Positions 32,118 through 39,815 of a stretch of DNA of 57,335 bases are shown here, one piece after another; the first letter of the stretch is position 1; every line of letters begins with the position of its first letter. The position numbers and the translations under genes were made by a program. The stretch is from Rhodobacteraceae bacterium UBA6141 (GTDB lineage: Bacteria; Pseudomonadota; Alphaproteobacteria; Rhodobacterales; Rhodobacteraceae): assembly GCA_002423245.1 (NCBI GenBank), contig DIVD01000006.1, forward strand, positions 1-57,335, given 5' to 3'. Under the pieces are notes generated by a model. The model had not been told where the DNA came from. It was given only the letters and a program-made list of their open reading frames with translations, and searched no databases.

Positions 32118-32932
32118 GCAAGCAGCCCCATGCCAAGGACCGGCGTCGAGGGCGCGGCCATGTCGCGCGGCGGCATCGGATCGGCCTCGAAGCCCAGCCG
32201 CCCGGCCTCGATCGCGCGGGCAAATCCCTCGGCCATCGCAGGGGGATCGCCCGCCTTCGCCACGGCGGTGTTCACAAGCACCGCGTCGAAGCCCAGCTCC
32301 ATCGCATGGGCGGCATGGCTGGGCAGGCCGAGCCCCGCGTCGATCACCATCGGCACCCCCGGAAACTGCGCCCGCAGGCTCCGCAGGCCATAGGGGTTGT
32401 TCAGCCCCAGCCCGGTGCCGATCGGCGCGCCCCAGGGCATGAGCACCTCGCAGCCGGCCTCCAGCAGCCGCGCGGCAAGCACGCCGTCCTCGGTGGTGTA
32501 GGGAAAGACCTTGAAGCCGTCCGCGGCGAGGATGCGCGCGGCCTCCAGCAGGCCGAACGGGTCGGGCTGCAGCGTGCCGGCATGGCCGATCACCTCCAGC
32601 TTGATCCAGTCGGTCCCGAACAGCTCGCGCGCCATGTGGGCGGTGGTAACCGCCTCGCGCGCCGAATGGCATCCGGCGGTGTTGGGCAGCACGCGCACGC
32701 CAAGCGCGCGGATGATCTCGCGGAAGGCCTGGCCCGCCCCCCCGCCTGCCGGCCCCCCGCCAGCCGCCCCGCCGCCTGCCGCCCCGCCGCCTGCCGCCTC
32801 GCGCCGCAGCGAGACCGTGGCGATGCCCGCGCCCGAGCGGCGGAACGCCTGTGCAAGACTGGCGGGCGAGGGGTATTGCGCAGTGCCCAGCATCAGGCGC
32901 GAGCCGACATGCGTGCCATAGAAGTCCGGCAT
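32114..32932 (-). CDS. thiG: Thiazole synthase
   Basis: ThiG builds the thiazole ring from deoxyxylulose phosphate, dehydroglycine and ThiS-thiocarboxylate. The 272 residues include the Schiff-base Lys111 in WIKLEVIG and the phosphate-binding loops VFPYTTEDGVLAARLLEAGC, MPWGAPIGTGLGLNNPYGLR and VIDAGLGLPSHAAHAMELG. Residues about 46-67 (AAGGGAAGGG...) are a Gly/Ala/Pro-rich insert after SLRRE, where family members have a short loop; it is encoded by 15-bp-type repeats. It starts one base after the thiS stop codon. Confidence 0.95.
   Translation of the reverse strand: MPDFYGTHVGSRLMLGTAQYPSPASLAQAFRRSGAGIATVSLRREAAGGGAAGGGAAGGGPAGGGAGQAFREIIRALGVRVLPNTAGCHSAREAVTTAHMARELFGTDWIKLEVIGHAGTLQPDPFGLLEAARILAADGFKVFPYTTEDGVLAARLLEAGCEVLMPWGAPIGTGLGLNNPYGLRSLRAQFPGVPMVIDAGLGLPSHAAHAMELGFDAVLVNTAVAKAGDPPAMAEGFARAIEAGRLGFEADPMPPRDMAAPSTPVLGMGLLA
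32731..32800. repeat. GC-only repeats encoding a Gly/Ala insert in ThiG
   Basis: Imperfect 12-15-bp units such as GCCGCCTGCCGCCCC repeat through this stretch of thiG and keep the frame. Confidence 0.75.
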
Positions 32933-32933
32933 C

Positions 32934-33131
32934 TCAGCCTCCCTGCCGCGGCGCGAGGATCTCCAGCCGGTCGCCCTCGGCCAAGGCTCTCCCGGCCCGC
33001 GCGGCGGCGGGCACGAAGCCCTCGTTCACCGCCGTCGCCACCCGTGCCTCGCCATAGCCAAGCTCGGCCAGCGCCTCGCCCAGCGTTGCCGCCGCGATCT
33101 CGCGCGGCTCACCATTCACCGTGATCTTCAT
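32934..33131 (-). CDS. thiS: Thiamin biosynthesis sulfur-carrier protein
   Basis: A ubiquitin-like sulfur carrier of 65 residues. It begins MKITVNGEPREIAAATLGEA and ends in the required Gly-Gly (APRQGG), whose thiocarboxylate donates sulfur to ThiG. ALAEGDRLEILAPRQGG is the family-typical end. Its start overlaps the 3' end of thiO by 23 bases, and it ends one base before thiG, so translation is coupled. Confidence 0.95.
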   Translation of the reverse strand: MKITVNGEPREIAAATLGEALAELGYGEARVATAVNEGFVPAAARAGRALAEGDRLEILAPRQGG

Positions 33132-34107
33132 CCATCACCTCCGGGCGTTTGCCCTCCAGCACCAGGTCCGCCACCATCCGCGCCAGCGCCGGAGCGAGCA
33201 GGAACCCATGGCGGAACAGGCCGTTGACAAGGACGGTCGCGCCGCGCCTGCGGATGCGCGGCAGGTTGTCGGGAAAGGCCGGCCGGGCATCGGCGCCCAG
33301 TTCCAGCACCTCCGCCTCGCCGAAGGCGGGGTCGAGCGCATAGGCCGCGCCCAGCAGTTCCAGCACCGAGCGCGCCGTCGCCGGGCCGCGATGCGCCGTC
33401 TCGATCTGCGTCGCCCCCAGCATGAAGCGGCCATCGCCGCGCGGCACGATGTAAAGCGGCTGGCGCGGATGCAGCAGCCGCACCGGGCGCGCCAGCGTCA
33501 CCTCGGGCGCGCGCAGCACCGCCATCTCGCCGCGCACGCCGCGCAGGTCGGGCAGCGCATCGGCGGCGGCAAGCCCGCGGCAGTCGATGGTGATCCCTGC
33601 CGTGGCATCTGCGGCGCCGCGCGCGGTCTCGACCTCCACACCGCGCGCCGACAATCCCCGTTGCAGCGCCGCAAGGGCGGCGCGCGGGTCGAGATGCGCC
33701 TCGCCGGGAAAGTGCAGCGCCCGCGCAAAGCGCCCGGCCAGCCCGGGCTCCAGCCCGGCAAGCCCCTCGGCATCCAGCATCCGGTGCCCCGCCGTCCGCC
33801 GCGCGAAGCGGTCCACCTCGCTGCGGTCCCGCCCCAGCGCGAGCACCAGCGTGCCGGCCCGCGTCACCGATGCGCCCGCCCGCTCCCACCAGGGCGCGGC
33901 CTCCTGTCCCAGGCGCACCACGGGCGGCTCGGCGGTCTCGCCCTCGCAGAAGGGCGCGAGCATCCCGCCCGCCCACCACGAACAGCCATGCGGGCCGGCC
34001 GCACCCGCCGGGTCGATCAGCCGGACCGGGGCGCCGCGCCGGGTCAGTTCCGTCGCGGCGCAAAGCCCCATGACGCCGGCGCCCAGGATCGCGATGCGGC
34101 GCGTCAT
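33109..34107 (-). CDS. thiO: Glycine oxidase
   Basis: A FAD-dependent oxidase of 332 residues that turns glycine into dehydroglycine for ThiG under aerobic conditions. The FAD-binding start is RRIAILGAGVMGLCAATELTRRG. GCSWWAGGMLAPFCEGE and the C-terminal NGLFRHGFLLAPALARMVAD are family signatures. The ATG at 34107 overlaps the thiD stop codon (ATGA); upstream residues of the frame belong to thiD in another frame. Presence of thiO instead of thiH fits an aerobic alphaproteobacterium. Confidence 0.94.
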   Translation of the reverse strand: MTRRIAILGAGVMGLCAATELTRRGAPVRLIDPAGAAGPHGCSWWAGGMLAPFCEGETAEPPVVRLGQEAAPWWERAGASVTRAGTLVLALGRDRSEVDRFARRTAGHRMLDAEGLAGLEPGLAGRFARALHFPGEAHLDPRAALAALQRGLSARGVEVETARGAADATAGITIDCRGLAAADALPDLRGVRGEMAVLRAPEVTLARPVRLLHPRQPLYIVPRGDGRFMLGATQIETAHRGPATARSVLELLGAAYALDPAFGEAEVLELGADARPAFPDNLPRIRRRGATVLVNGLFRHGFLLAPALARMVADLVLEGKRPEVMDEDHGEW

Positions 34108-34907
34108 GCCCAGATCTCGTGGAAATGATGCACGGGGCCGTGCCCGCGCCCGACATCCAGCCTGTCGGCTGCGGCGATGGCGCCCTGCAACCATTCCTGC
34201 GCGCGGCGCACCGCATCCGGCAGGGCCGCCCCCTTGGCGAGTTCCGCGGCGATGGCCGAGGACAGCGAACAGCCGGTGCCGTGGGTGTTGCGCGTCTCGA
34301 TCCGCGGGGCCTCGAAAACCTCGATGCCGCCCTGCGTCACCAGCCTGTCGATGCAGGCCGGGCCGGAGGCGTGCCCGCCCTTCATCAGCACCGCCCCGGG
34401 CCCCAGCGAAAGCAGCGCGCGGCCCTGCGCCTCGATCTCCACCAGGGTGGCGGCGGGCGGCAGGCCCAGCAGCCGGGCGGCCTCGGGCAGGTTCGGCGTC
34501 AGCACGCTCGCGCGCGGCAGCAGATGCGCGCGCAGGGCCGCGATGGCGCCCTCCGCCAGCAGCGCGTCGCCCGACTTGGCCACCATCACCGGATCAAGCA
34601 CCACCGGCCCGCCGAAGCCCGACAGCGCCTCGGCGACGGCGGCGATCAGCGCCGCATCGGCAAGCATCCCGATCTTCACCGCGTCGATGCGGATGTCGTC
34701 CAGCACCGAGGCGATCTGCCGCGCCACCATCGCGGGCTCCAGCACCGCCACGGCCTGCACGCCGAGCGTGTTCTGCGCGGTGATCGCGGTGATTGCCGTC
34801 GCCGCATAGACGCCAAGCGCCGAGGCCGTCTTGATATCGGCCTGAATCCCCGCGCCGCCGCCCGAATCCGAGCCGGCAATGATCAGAAGCTTGGCCACTC
34901 TTGCCAT
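34104..34907 (-). CDS. thiD: Hydroxymethylpyrimidine/phosphomethylpyrimidine kinase
   Basis: Phosphorylates HMP and HMP-P for thiamin synthesis; 267 residues of the ribokinase-like fold. The substrate loop is IIAGSDSGGGAGIQADIKTA; the catalytic/anion-hole end is RNTHGTGCSLSSAIAAELAKG. PVVLDPVMVAKSG is also typical. It is the first gene of the operon, with GAGGG a few bases before the ATG, and lies 67 bp downstream of the TPP aptamer. Confidence 0.95.
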   Translation of the reverse strand: MARVAKLLIIAGSDSGGGAGIQADIKTASALGVYAATAITAITAQNTLGVQAVAVLEPAMVARQIASVLDDIRIDAVKIGMLADAALIAAVAEALSGFGGPVVLDPVMVAKSGDALLAEGAIAALRAHLLPRASVLTPNLPEAARLLGLPPAATLVEIEAQGRALLSLGPGAVLMKGGHASGPACIDRLVTQGGIEVFEAPRIETRNTHGTGCSLSSAIAAELAKGAALPDAVRRAQEWLQGAIAAADRLDVGRGHGPVHHFHEIWA

Positions 34908-34911
34908 CTTG

Positions 34912-34944
34912 CCCTCGGTTAAGGGTATGGCGGCGAAAGGAGGG
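34912..34944 (-). promoter_or_regulatory. Possible SD-sequestering helix of the thi leader
   Basis: On the minus strand CCCTC (34944-34940) can pair with GAGGG (34916-34912), the ribosome-binding site of thiD. This would make a simple expression platform in which ligand-bound aptamer frees the inhibitory strand to block translation. Only five pairs are evident, so this is tentative. Confidence 0.35.
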
Positions 34945-34974
34945 GAAATGCTGCGACCGGATCGCCTGCGAAGC

Positions 34975-35061
34975 TCCGTTCCCTACGCCGGCATGACCCG
35001 GATCAGGTGCGATGGGTTGGCGCGAAGCCTCTCAGCCCTTTGCACAGGGCACCCCAACGGA
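34975..35061 (-). promoter_or_regulatory. TPP riboswitch (THI box)
   Basis: Minus-strand sequence has all conserved parts of the thiamin pyrophosphate aptamer: GGGGTGCCC, then GGGCTGAGAGG (the CUGAGA pyrimidine-sensing loop), then CACCTGATCCGGGTCATGCC and GCGTAGGGAA. P1 is TCCGTT (35061-35056) with AACGGA (34980-34975). It lies 67 bp before thiD and should lower expression of the whole thi operon when TPP is plentiful. Confidence 0.97.
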
Positions 35062-35285
35062 CAGACTCACCCTAGGCCCGCGCCAGCGAAGATGCAAGCC
35101 CCGCGCCCGCCGCGCCGACCGGGGCTGGACAGGCAGTTGACAGACGGGGGCCCGGCGTGTGATTCACTGGACGCGGATTTCCGAACACTGTTCAGATTCG
35201 CGGGCGCGTGGAGGCGCCGAGTCGCGGGCGCGCAGACGGCGAGTGCCGCAGCCGGCCGGATGCGCCGCGAGGGAGGGAGCGAGAG

Positions 35286-36452
35286 ATGGACTACCGGATG
35301 ACAGAGGACCAGCGCGCGATCCGCGCCTCGGTCATGGACATGTGCCAGAAATTCCCGCCGGAGTACTGGCGGGAGAAGGATGCCAAGGGCGGCTTCCCCG
35401 AGGATTTCTACCGCGCCGTGGCCGAGGCCGGCTGGCTCGGCATCGCCATGCCGGTGGAATACGGCGGCGCGGGTCTGGGCATCACCGAGGCGGCGGTGCT
35501 GATGCAGGCGATCGCGGAATCGGGCGGCGGGCTGAGCGCCACCTCGGCGGTGCACATGAACATCTTCGGCCTCTCGCCGGTGGTCGCCTTCGGAACCGAG
35601 GAGCAGAAGCGACGGATGCTGACGCCGCTGATCAAGGGCGAGACCAAGGCCTGTTTCGCGGTGACCGAGCCGGGCACCGGGCTCAATACCACGAAGCTCA
35701 AGACCCGGGCGGTGCGCAAGGGCGACACCTATCACATCACGGGCCAGAAGGTCTGGATCTCGACCGCGCAGGTCGCCGACTACATGCTGATCATCGCCCG
35801 CACCACCCCGATCGAGGAGTGCAAGCGCCCGACCGACGGGCTGAGCCTGTTCTACACCCGGCTCGACCGCGACTACGTGCAGATTCGCGAGATCGAGAAG
35901 ATGGGCCGCAAGGCCGTCGATTCGAACGAGTTGTTCATCGAGGATCTGCCGGTGCCGGCGGCCGACCTGATCGGCGAGGAGGGCAAGGGCTTCCGCCACA
36001 TCCTGCACGGGATGAACGCCGAGCGGGTGCTGGTCTCGGCCGAATGCGTGGGCATCGGGCGCTATGCGCTGGCCCGCGCGGCCAAATACGCCAATGAACG
36101 CATCGTCTTCGACCGGCCGATCGGCCAGAACCAGGGCATCCAGCACCCGCTGGCCCGGGCCTGGGCGCAGCTCGAGGCCGCCAATCACATGGGCTTCCAG
36201 GCCGCCACGCAATACGACCGCGGCGAGCCCTGCGGGATCGAGGCCAATGCGGCGAAGCTTCTGGCCTCGGAGGCCGCCTTCTTCGCCTGCGAACGCGCGA
36301 TCCTCACCCATGGCGGCTTCGGCTATGCCAAGGAATACGATGTCGAGCGGCTGCTGCGCGAGGTCATGATCCTGCGCATCGCCCCGATCTCGGCGGAACT
36401 GGTCCTCAGCAACATCGCCGAGAAGCAGCTCGACCTGCCGAAATCCTACTGA
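35286..36452 (+). CDS. Acyl-CoA dehydrogenase with atypical active-site segment
   Basis: A FAD enzyme of 388 residues expected to introduce a 2,3-double bond into an acyl-CoA. The flavin-binding part reads CFAVTEPGTGLNTTKLKTRA and VWISTAQVADYM, and the C-terminal domain LTHGGFGYAKEYDVERLLRE. In place of the usual Y-E-G-T with the catalytic Glu it has LRIAPISAELVLSNIAE, and the alternative Glu position of isovaleryl-CoA dehydrogenase reads RIVFD. The catalytic base is therefore not evident. The ATG at 35286 follows GGGAGGGAG. It opens the eleven-gene catabolic cluster and is divergent from the thi operon. Confidence 0.9.
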   Translation: MDYRMTEDQRAIRASVMDMCQKFPPEYWREKDAKGGFPEDFYRAVAEAGWLGIAMPVEYGGAGLGITEAAVLMQAIAESGGGLSATSAVHMNIFGLSPVVAFGTEEQKRRMLTPLIKGETKACFAVTEPGTGLNTTKLKTRAVRKGDTYHITGQKVWISTAQVADYMLIIARTTPIEECKRPTDGLSLFYTRLDRDYVQIREIEKMGRKAVDSNELFIEDLPVPAADLIGEEGKGFRHILHGMNAERVLVSAECVGIGRYALARAAKYANERIVFDRPIGQNQGIQHPLARAWAQLEAANHMGFQAATQYDRGEPCGIEANAAKLLASEAAFFACERAILTHGGFGYAKEYDVERLLREVMILRIAPISAELVLSNIAEKQLDLPKSY

Positions 36453-36584
36453 ACCGCAAGACGGGACCGCCGCGCCCGGGGAGGAGCGCGGCAGTCCGCA
36501 CATCCCGAGAGGAAGCACGAAGCGTCCGGAACGACACGTCGCAACAGAGCGCGGGGGCCGACCCCGACGAGGAGGAGAGATCAC

Positions 36585-37622
36585 ATGACCTTTGCACTGA
36601 AAGCCGCAGCCGCGGCGGTCGCACTCGCCACCGGTCTGACGGCCGGCGCCGCCGCTGCGCAAGACACGATCGAACTCAAGATCGCCTATTCCTTTCCCGC
36701 CACGCATTACCTGGTCGAGCACGGGGTCGACGTCTGGGTCGCCGGACTGGAGGAGGAATTGGGCGACCGCGTGAACTTCACCAGCTACCCCGCGCAGCAA
36801 CTCGGCAAGGCGGCCGAACATCTCGACCTGGCGGCGAACGGGGTGGCCGACCTGGTGCTCACCGGCGCCTCATATCATCCCTCGCAGCTTACCGTGTCGG
36901 GGGTGGCCGAACTGCCGGGGATGTTCTCCGACATCTGCGCGGGCAGCCGCGCCTCGATGGAGCTTTCCAAGGAGGGCGCGCTCTTTGATGAGGTGGACTT
37001 CGCGCCGAACGGGGTGCGCGCGATCTACAATGTCAGCCTGCCGATCTACAACGTCATCACCGCGACCCAAAAGGTCGAGACGCTCGAGGATCTGGCCGGC
37101 CTCAAGCTGCGCACCACCGGCGCTGCGATGGACATGACGGCGCGGGCGCTTGGCGCGGTCGCGGTGCGGATGCCCTCGGCCGAGCTGTTCCAGGCGGCGC
37201 AGCGCGGCACCGTGGACGGGGCGCTCTATCTCTACAACGGGATGCCGCCCTACGACCTGCAGACGGTGTTCAAGCACAGCACCGAGGGCGTCAGCATGGG
37301 CACCACCCATGTCGCGCTGCTGATGAACCGCGAGAAGTTCGATGCGCTGCCTGCCGACATTCAGGAGGCGTTCCTGCGCCACGGCGTCGCCGCGGCCGAG
37401 ACCAACTGCGCCTGGATGGCCGAGAACGACACGATCGTGCGCGACAAGATGGTGGCCGAGGACGGGCTCGAGGTGGTCACCCTCGGCGCCGACGAGCAGG
37501 CCCGCTGGGAGGAGCGGACCGCCATGGTCGCCGAGGAGTGGGCCGCCTCCATCGGCGCAGAGGGCCAGCAGGCGCTCGAAGCCTATCGCGAGGCGCTGGA
37601 GCGGCTTGCGGCGCAGAACTGA
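36585..37622 (+). CDS. dctP: TRAP transporter substrate-binding protein, DctP family
   Basis: A periplasmic binding protein of 345 residues for a carboxylate. The signal peptide ends in AGAAAAQ (cleavage near residue 25). The body has the TRAP features LGKAAEHLDLAANGVADLVL, LAGLKLRTTGAAMDMTARAL and VRMPSAELFQAAQRGTVDGAL, where the Arg of LKLRTTG is the usual carboxylate-binding residue. GGAGGAGAG precedes the ATG. The lyase and hydratase genes separate it from the membrane subunits dctQM, but all are on one strand and probably one transcript. Confidence 0.93.
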   Translation: MTFALKAAAAAVALATGLTAGAAAAQDTIELKIAYSFPATHYLVEHGVDVWVAGLEEELGDRVNFTSYPAQQLGKAAEHLDLAANGVADLVLTGASYHPSQLTVSGVAELPGMFSDICAGSRASMELSKEGALFDEVDFAPNGVRAIYNVSLPIYNVITATQKVETLEDLAGLKLRTTGAAMDMTARALGAVAVRMPSAELFQAAQRGTVDGALYLYNGMPPYDLQTVFKHSTEGVSMGTTHVALLMNREKFDALPADIQEAFLRHGVAAAETNCAWMAENDTIVRDKMVAEDGLEVVTLGADEQARWEERTAMVAEEWAASIGAEGQQALEAYREALERLAAQN

Positions 37623-37735
37623 GCCCTGCCCGCCGGGGGCGCCACCCCCGGCGGGAGACCCCGCCCGCCTGACCGCTTGTGCCCGGCCCTGTCCGGGGGG
37701 CACCCTGCCCGCGCAGCCCAGCTGGAGATCCCGCC

Positions 37736-38641
37736 ATGACATCCCTTCCCCGATCCGCGATGCGGCCGATCCGCTCGTTCCTCTTCGTTCCCGGCCACCG
37801 CGAAAGCTGGATCGACCGGGTCGCCGGCCACGGCGCCGATGCCGTGATCCTCGACCTCGAGGACAGCGTGCCCGCCGACCACAAGCCCGCGGCGCGGGCG
37901 CTGGTCGCGCGCAAGATCGCCGGGCTCGCCGCGGCGGGCCAGCGCGTCTATGTGCGCATCAACCGCTCGCCCGCGCTTTATGATTTCGACGACATCCTCG
38001 CCGTGACGCGCGCGGGGCTCGAGGGGCTGGTACTCTCGAAGCCCGGCGGGCCGGAAGACATCCAGATCGCCGCCGCGCTGGTGAGCGAGGCCGAGATGCG
38101 CGCCGGCCTCCCGCTCGGGCGCATCGCGCTCACCCCCACGCTGGAGACGGCGCGCTCGATGCAGCTGGCCTACGAGATCGCGCTGAACCCCCGGGTCAAC
38201 GCGATCTGCGGCGCCAGCGCCAAGAACGGCGATTCCGCCCGCGCGCTCGGCATCGAGTGGAGCCCCGAGGGCCGCGAGACGCTCTACATGTGGCAGCGCA
38301 CGGTGATGGCCGCGCGGGCCGCCGGCAAGATGCCGCTCGGCGGGCTCTGGCAGGATGTGCACGATCTTGCCGGGCTCGAGAGCTACGCCCGCCGCAACCG
38401 CGCCCACGGCTTTATGGGCGAGATGATCCTGCACCCCTCGAACGTCGCCGTGGTCAACCGCGCCTATACCCCGACACCCGAGGAGATCCGCTATTTCAAG
38501 GGCATGATCGAGACCTACGAGAAAGCCGCCGCGCAGGGCATCGGCGCGGTGATCTATGACGGCGACCACATCGACCTCGCCCATGTCCAGACCGCCCGCG
38601 CGGTCGTCGCCCTGGCCGAAGGGGCCGGGGACGAGACCTGA
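37736..38641 (+). CDS. CitE-like CoA ester lyase (HpcH/HpaI family)
   Basis: A TIM-barrel lyase of 301 residues that should split a 3-hydroxyacyl-CoA, such as citramalyl-CoA, malyl-CoA or methylmalyl-CoA. The start MRPIRSFLFVPGHRESW is typical. Conserved residues are the Arg of VYVRINRSP, the metal ligand Glu137 in LTPTLETARS and probably Asp166 in GASAKNGDSARALG, where relatives have G-E/T-D-x-x-x-D-L-G. The C-terminal GMILHPSNVAVVN-like stretch is also conserved (EMILHPSNVAVVNRAYTPTP). GGAG precedes the ATG at 37736. It lies 36 bp before the MaoC hydratase gene. Confidence 0.9.
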   Translation: MTSLPRSAMRPIRSFLFVPGHRESWIDRVAGHGADAVILDLEDSVPADHKPAARALVARKIAGLAAAGQRVYVRINRSPALYDFDDILAVTRAGLEGLVLSKPGGPEDIQIAAALVSEAEMRAGLPLGRIALTPTLETARSMQLAYEIALNPRVNAICGASAKNGDSARALGIEWSPEGRETLYMWQRTVMAARAAGKMPLGGLWQDVHDLAGLESYARRNRAHGFMGEMILHPSNVAVVNRAYTPTPEEIRYFKGMIETYEKAAAQGIGAVIYDGDHIDLAHVQTARAVVALAEGAGDET

Positions 38642-38677
38642 ACCCATCATCGACGCGACAGAGGGAGGACCCCCGCA

Positions 38678-39148
38678 ATGCAAGCCACCGTATCCGGCAA
38701 ATACTACGAAGAGCTCGAGCCCGGCCAGATCTACCGCCACGCGATCACCCGCACGGTGACCGAGACCGACAACCTGCTGTTCTCGGCGCTCACCTACAAC
38801 CCGCAGCCGCTGCACATCGACGCGGAGTTCAGCAAGAACACCGTGCACGGCCAGCGTCTGGTCAACAGCATCTTCACGCTGGGGCTCGTGGTGGGCGTGG
38901 GCGTGGGCGAGCTGACGCTGGGCACGACGCTGGGCAATCTCGGCTTCGGAGAGATCAGCTTCCCCAAGCCCGTCTTCATCGGCGACACGCTGCGCGCCGA
39001 GACCGAGATCACCGAAAAGCGCGAATCGCGCAAGAACCCCCAGACCGGCATCGTCCATTTCGAGACCCGCGGCTACAACCAGCGCGACGAGATGGTGGTG
39101 AAGGTGCACCGCATCGGCCTGATGATGAAGCGCCCGGCCACGGCCTGA
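38678..39148 (+). CDS. MaoC-family acyl-CoA hydratase
   Basis: A single hot-dog-fold hydratase of 156 residues, expected to add or remove water from an enoyl-CoA. The hydratase motif reads LTYNPQPLHIDAEF; His46 is kept, but the position five residues before it, Asp in PhaJ-type enzymes, is Asn41. This NPQPLH form is one I associate with hydratases encoded next to CitE-like lyases and class III CoA-transferases. The stretch GELTLGTTLGNLGFGEISFP and FPKPVFIGDTLRAETEI are family features. GGGAGG precedes the start. Confidence 0.9.
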   Translation: MQATVSGKYYEELEPGQIYRHAITRTVTETDNLLFSALTYNPQPLHIDAEFSKNTVHGQRLVNSIFTLGLVVGVGVGELTLGTTLGNLGFGEISFPKPVFIGDTLRAETEITEKRESRKNPQTGIVHFETRGYNQRDEMVVKVHRIGLMMKRPATA

Positions 39149-39176
39149 GGCATGGCGCGCGGCGACGGGCGAAACC

Positions 39177-39220
39177 GGGGGAGATGCAGATGAGGTGCGG
39201 GGGGAGATGCAGATGAGGTG
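39177..39220. repeat. 23-bp tandem duplication of the dctQ translation start
   Basis: GGGGGAGATGCAGATGAGG occurs with ATG at 39190 and again with ATG at 39213, period 23. Each copy contains ribosome-binding sequence plus start codon. The two are out of frame with each other, because 23 is not a multiple of three. Confidence 0.95.
39190..39216 (+). CDS. Eight-codon mini-frame created by the duplicated dctQ start
   Basis: From the first ATG the frame reads MRCGGRCR and stops at a TGA that overlaps the dctQ ATG (ATGA at 39213-39216). Its ribosome-binding site is nearly identical to that of dctQ. It is probably a by-product of the duplication, but it could couple or reduce dctQ translation. Confidence 0.4.
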   Translation: MRCGGRCR

Positions 39221-39815
39221 GCTGTCCCGGGCGGACCGCGGGATCGGCGGGCTGGAACGGCTCGCGATCATCGGGTCCAGCCTGTGCATCCTGGCGATCA
39301 TGGTCGTCGTGACGCTCGACGTGGTGATGCGCTACATGTTCCGCGCGCCACTGGGCTGGGTCTATGATCTGGTCTCGCTCTACCTGATGGTGGGGGCCTT
39401 CTTCCTCGCCGTGTCGGAAACCTTCCGGCGCGGTGGCCATGTGGCGGTGGATCTCTTCCGCCACATGCTGCGGCCCGGCATCCGGCGCCGGGTCGATGCC
39501 GTCGCCGCGCTGATGGTGCTGCCGGTGCTGCTGGCCATGGTGGTGACCGGCTGGCAGTCCACCGCGCGCGCCCTGGCGCGGGACGAGACGATCACCGGGG
39601 TGGTCGCCTGGCCGATCTGGGCCAGCTACGTCTTCGTGCCTGTGGGTATCGGGCTTCTGCTCTTGCGGGTGGCGCTGCATCTGGTCGATCTGCTGGCTGG
39701 CGGGCGCGGCCTCGTGGCCGAGACCGTGGTCGACCTCCACCCCGCCCCCGGTGCCGCCCCCGGTGCCGCGCCCGATGCATCCCCCGGCGCACCTTCCGAA
39801 GGAGACGGGCGATGA
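39213..39815 (+). CDS. dctQ: TRAP transporter small membrane subunit, DctQ family
   Basis: The four-helix small permease subunit, 200 residues. Membrane segments are visible at LAIIGSSLCILAIMVVVTLDVVM, VSLYLMVGAFFLAVSETF, AALMVLPVLLAMVVTGW and IWASYVFVPVGIGLLLLRVAL. The motif RYMFRAPLGWVYDLVSLY is typical of DctQ. The C-terminal tail is Ala/Pro-rich with GAAPGAAPDASPGAP, again repeat-encoded. The ATG at 39213 has GGGGGGAG six bases upstream; a GTG at 39195 and an ATG at 39207 are in frame but less well placed. It overlaps dctM by four bases. Confidence 0.92.
   Translation: MRWLSRADRGIGGLERLAIIGSSLCILAIMVVVTLDVVMRYMFRAPLGWVYDLVSLYLMVGAFFLAVSETFRRGGHVAVDLFRHMLRPGIRRRVDAVAALMVLPVLLAMVVTGWQSTARALARDETITGVVAWPIWASYVFVPVGIGLLLLRVALHLVDLLAGGRGLVAETVVDLHPAPGAAPGAAPDASPGAPSEGDGR

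Larger units (their letters stand above)
34908..35285. other. Divergent regulatory region between thiD and the acyl-CoA dehydrogenase gene
   Basis: This 378-bp region has no gene. It holds the TPP aptamer (34975-35061, minus strand), the leader to thiD with a CCCTC stretch that can pair with the thiD ribosome-binding site, and beyond 35062 the promoter space for both directions. No clear -35/-10 pair was recognised for either gene. GGGAGGGAG at the right end is the ribosome-binding site of the acyl-CoA dehydrogenase gene. Confidence 0.7.
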
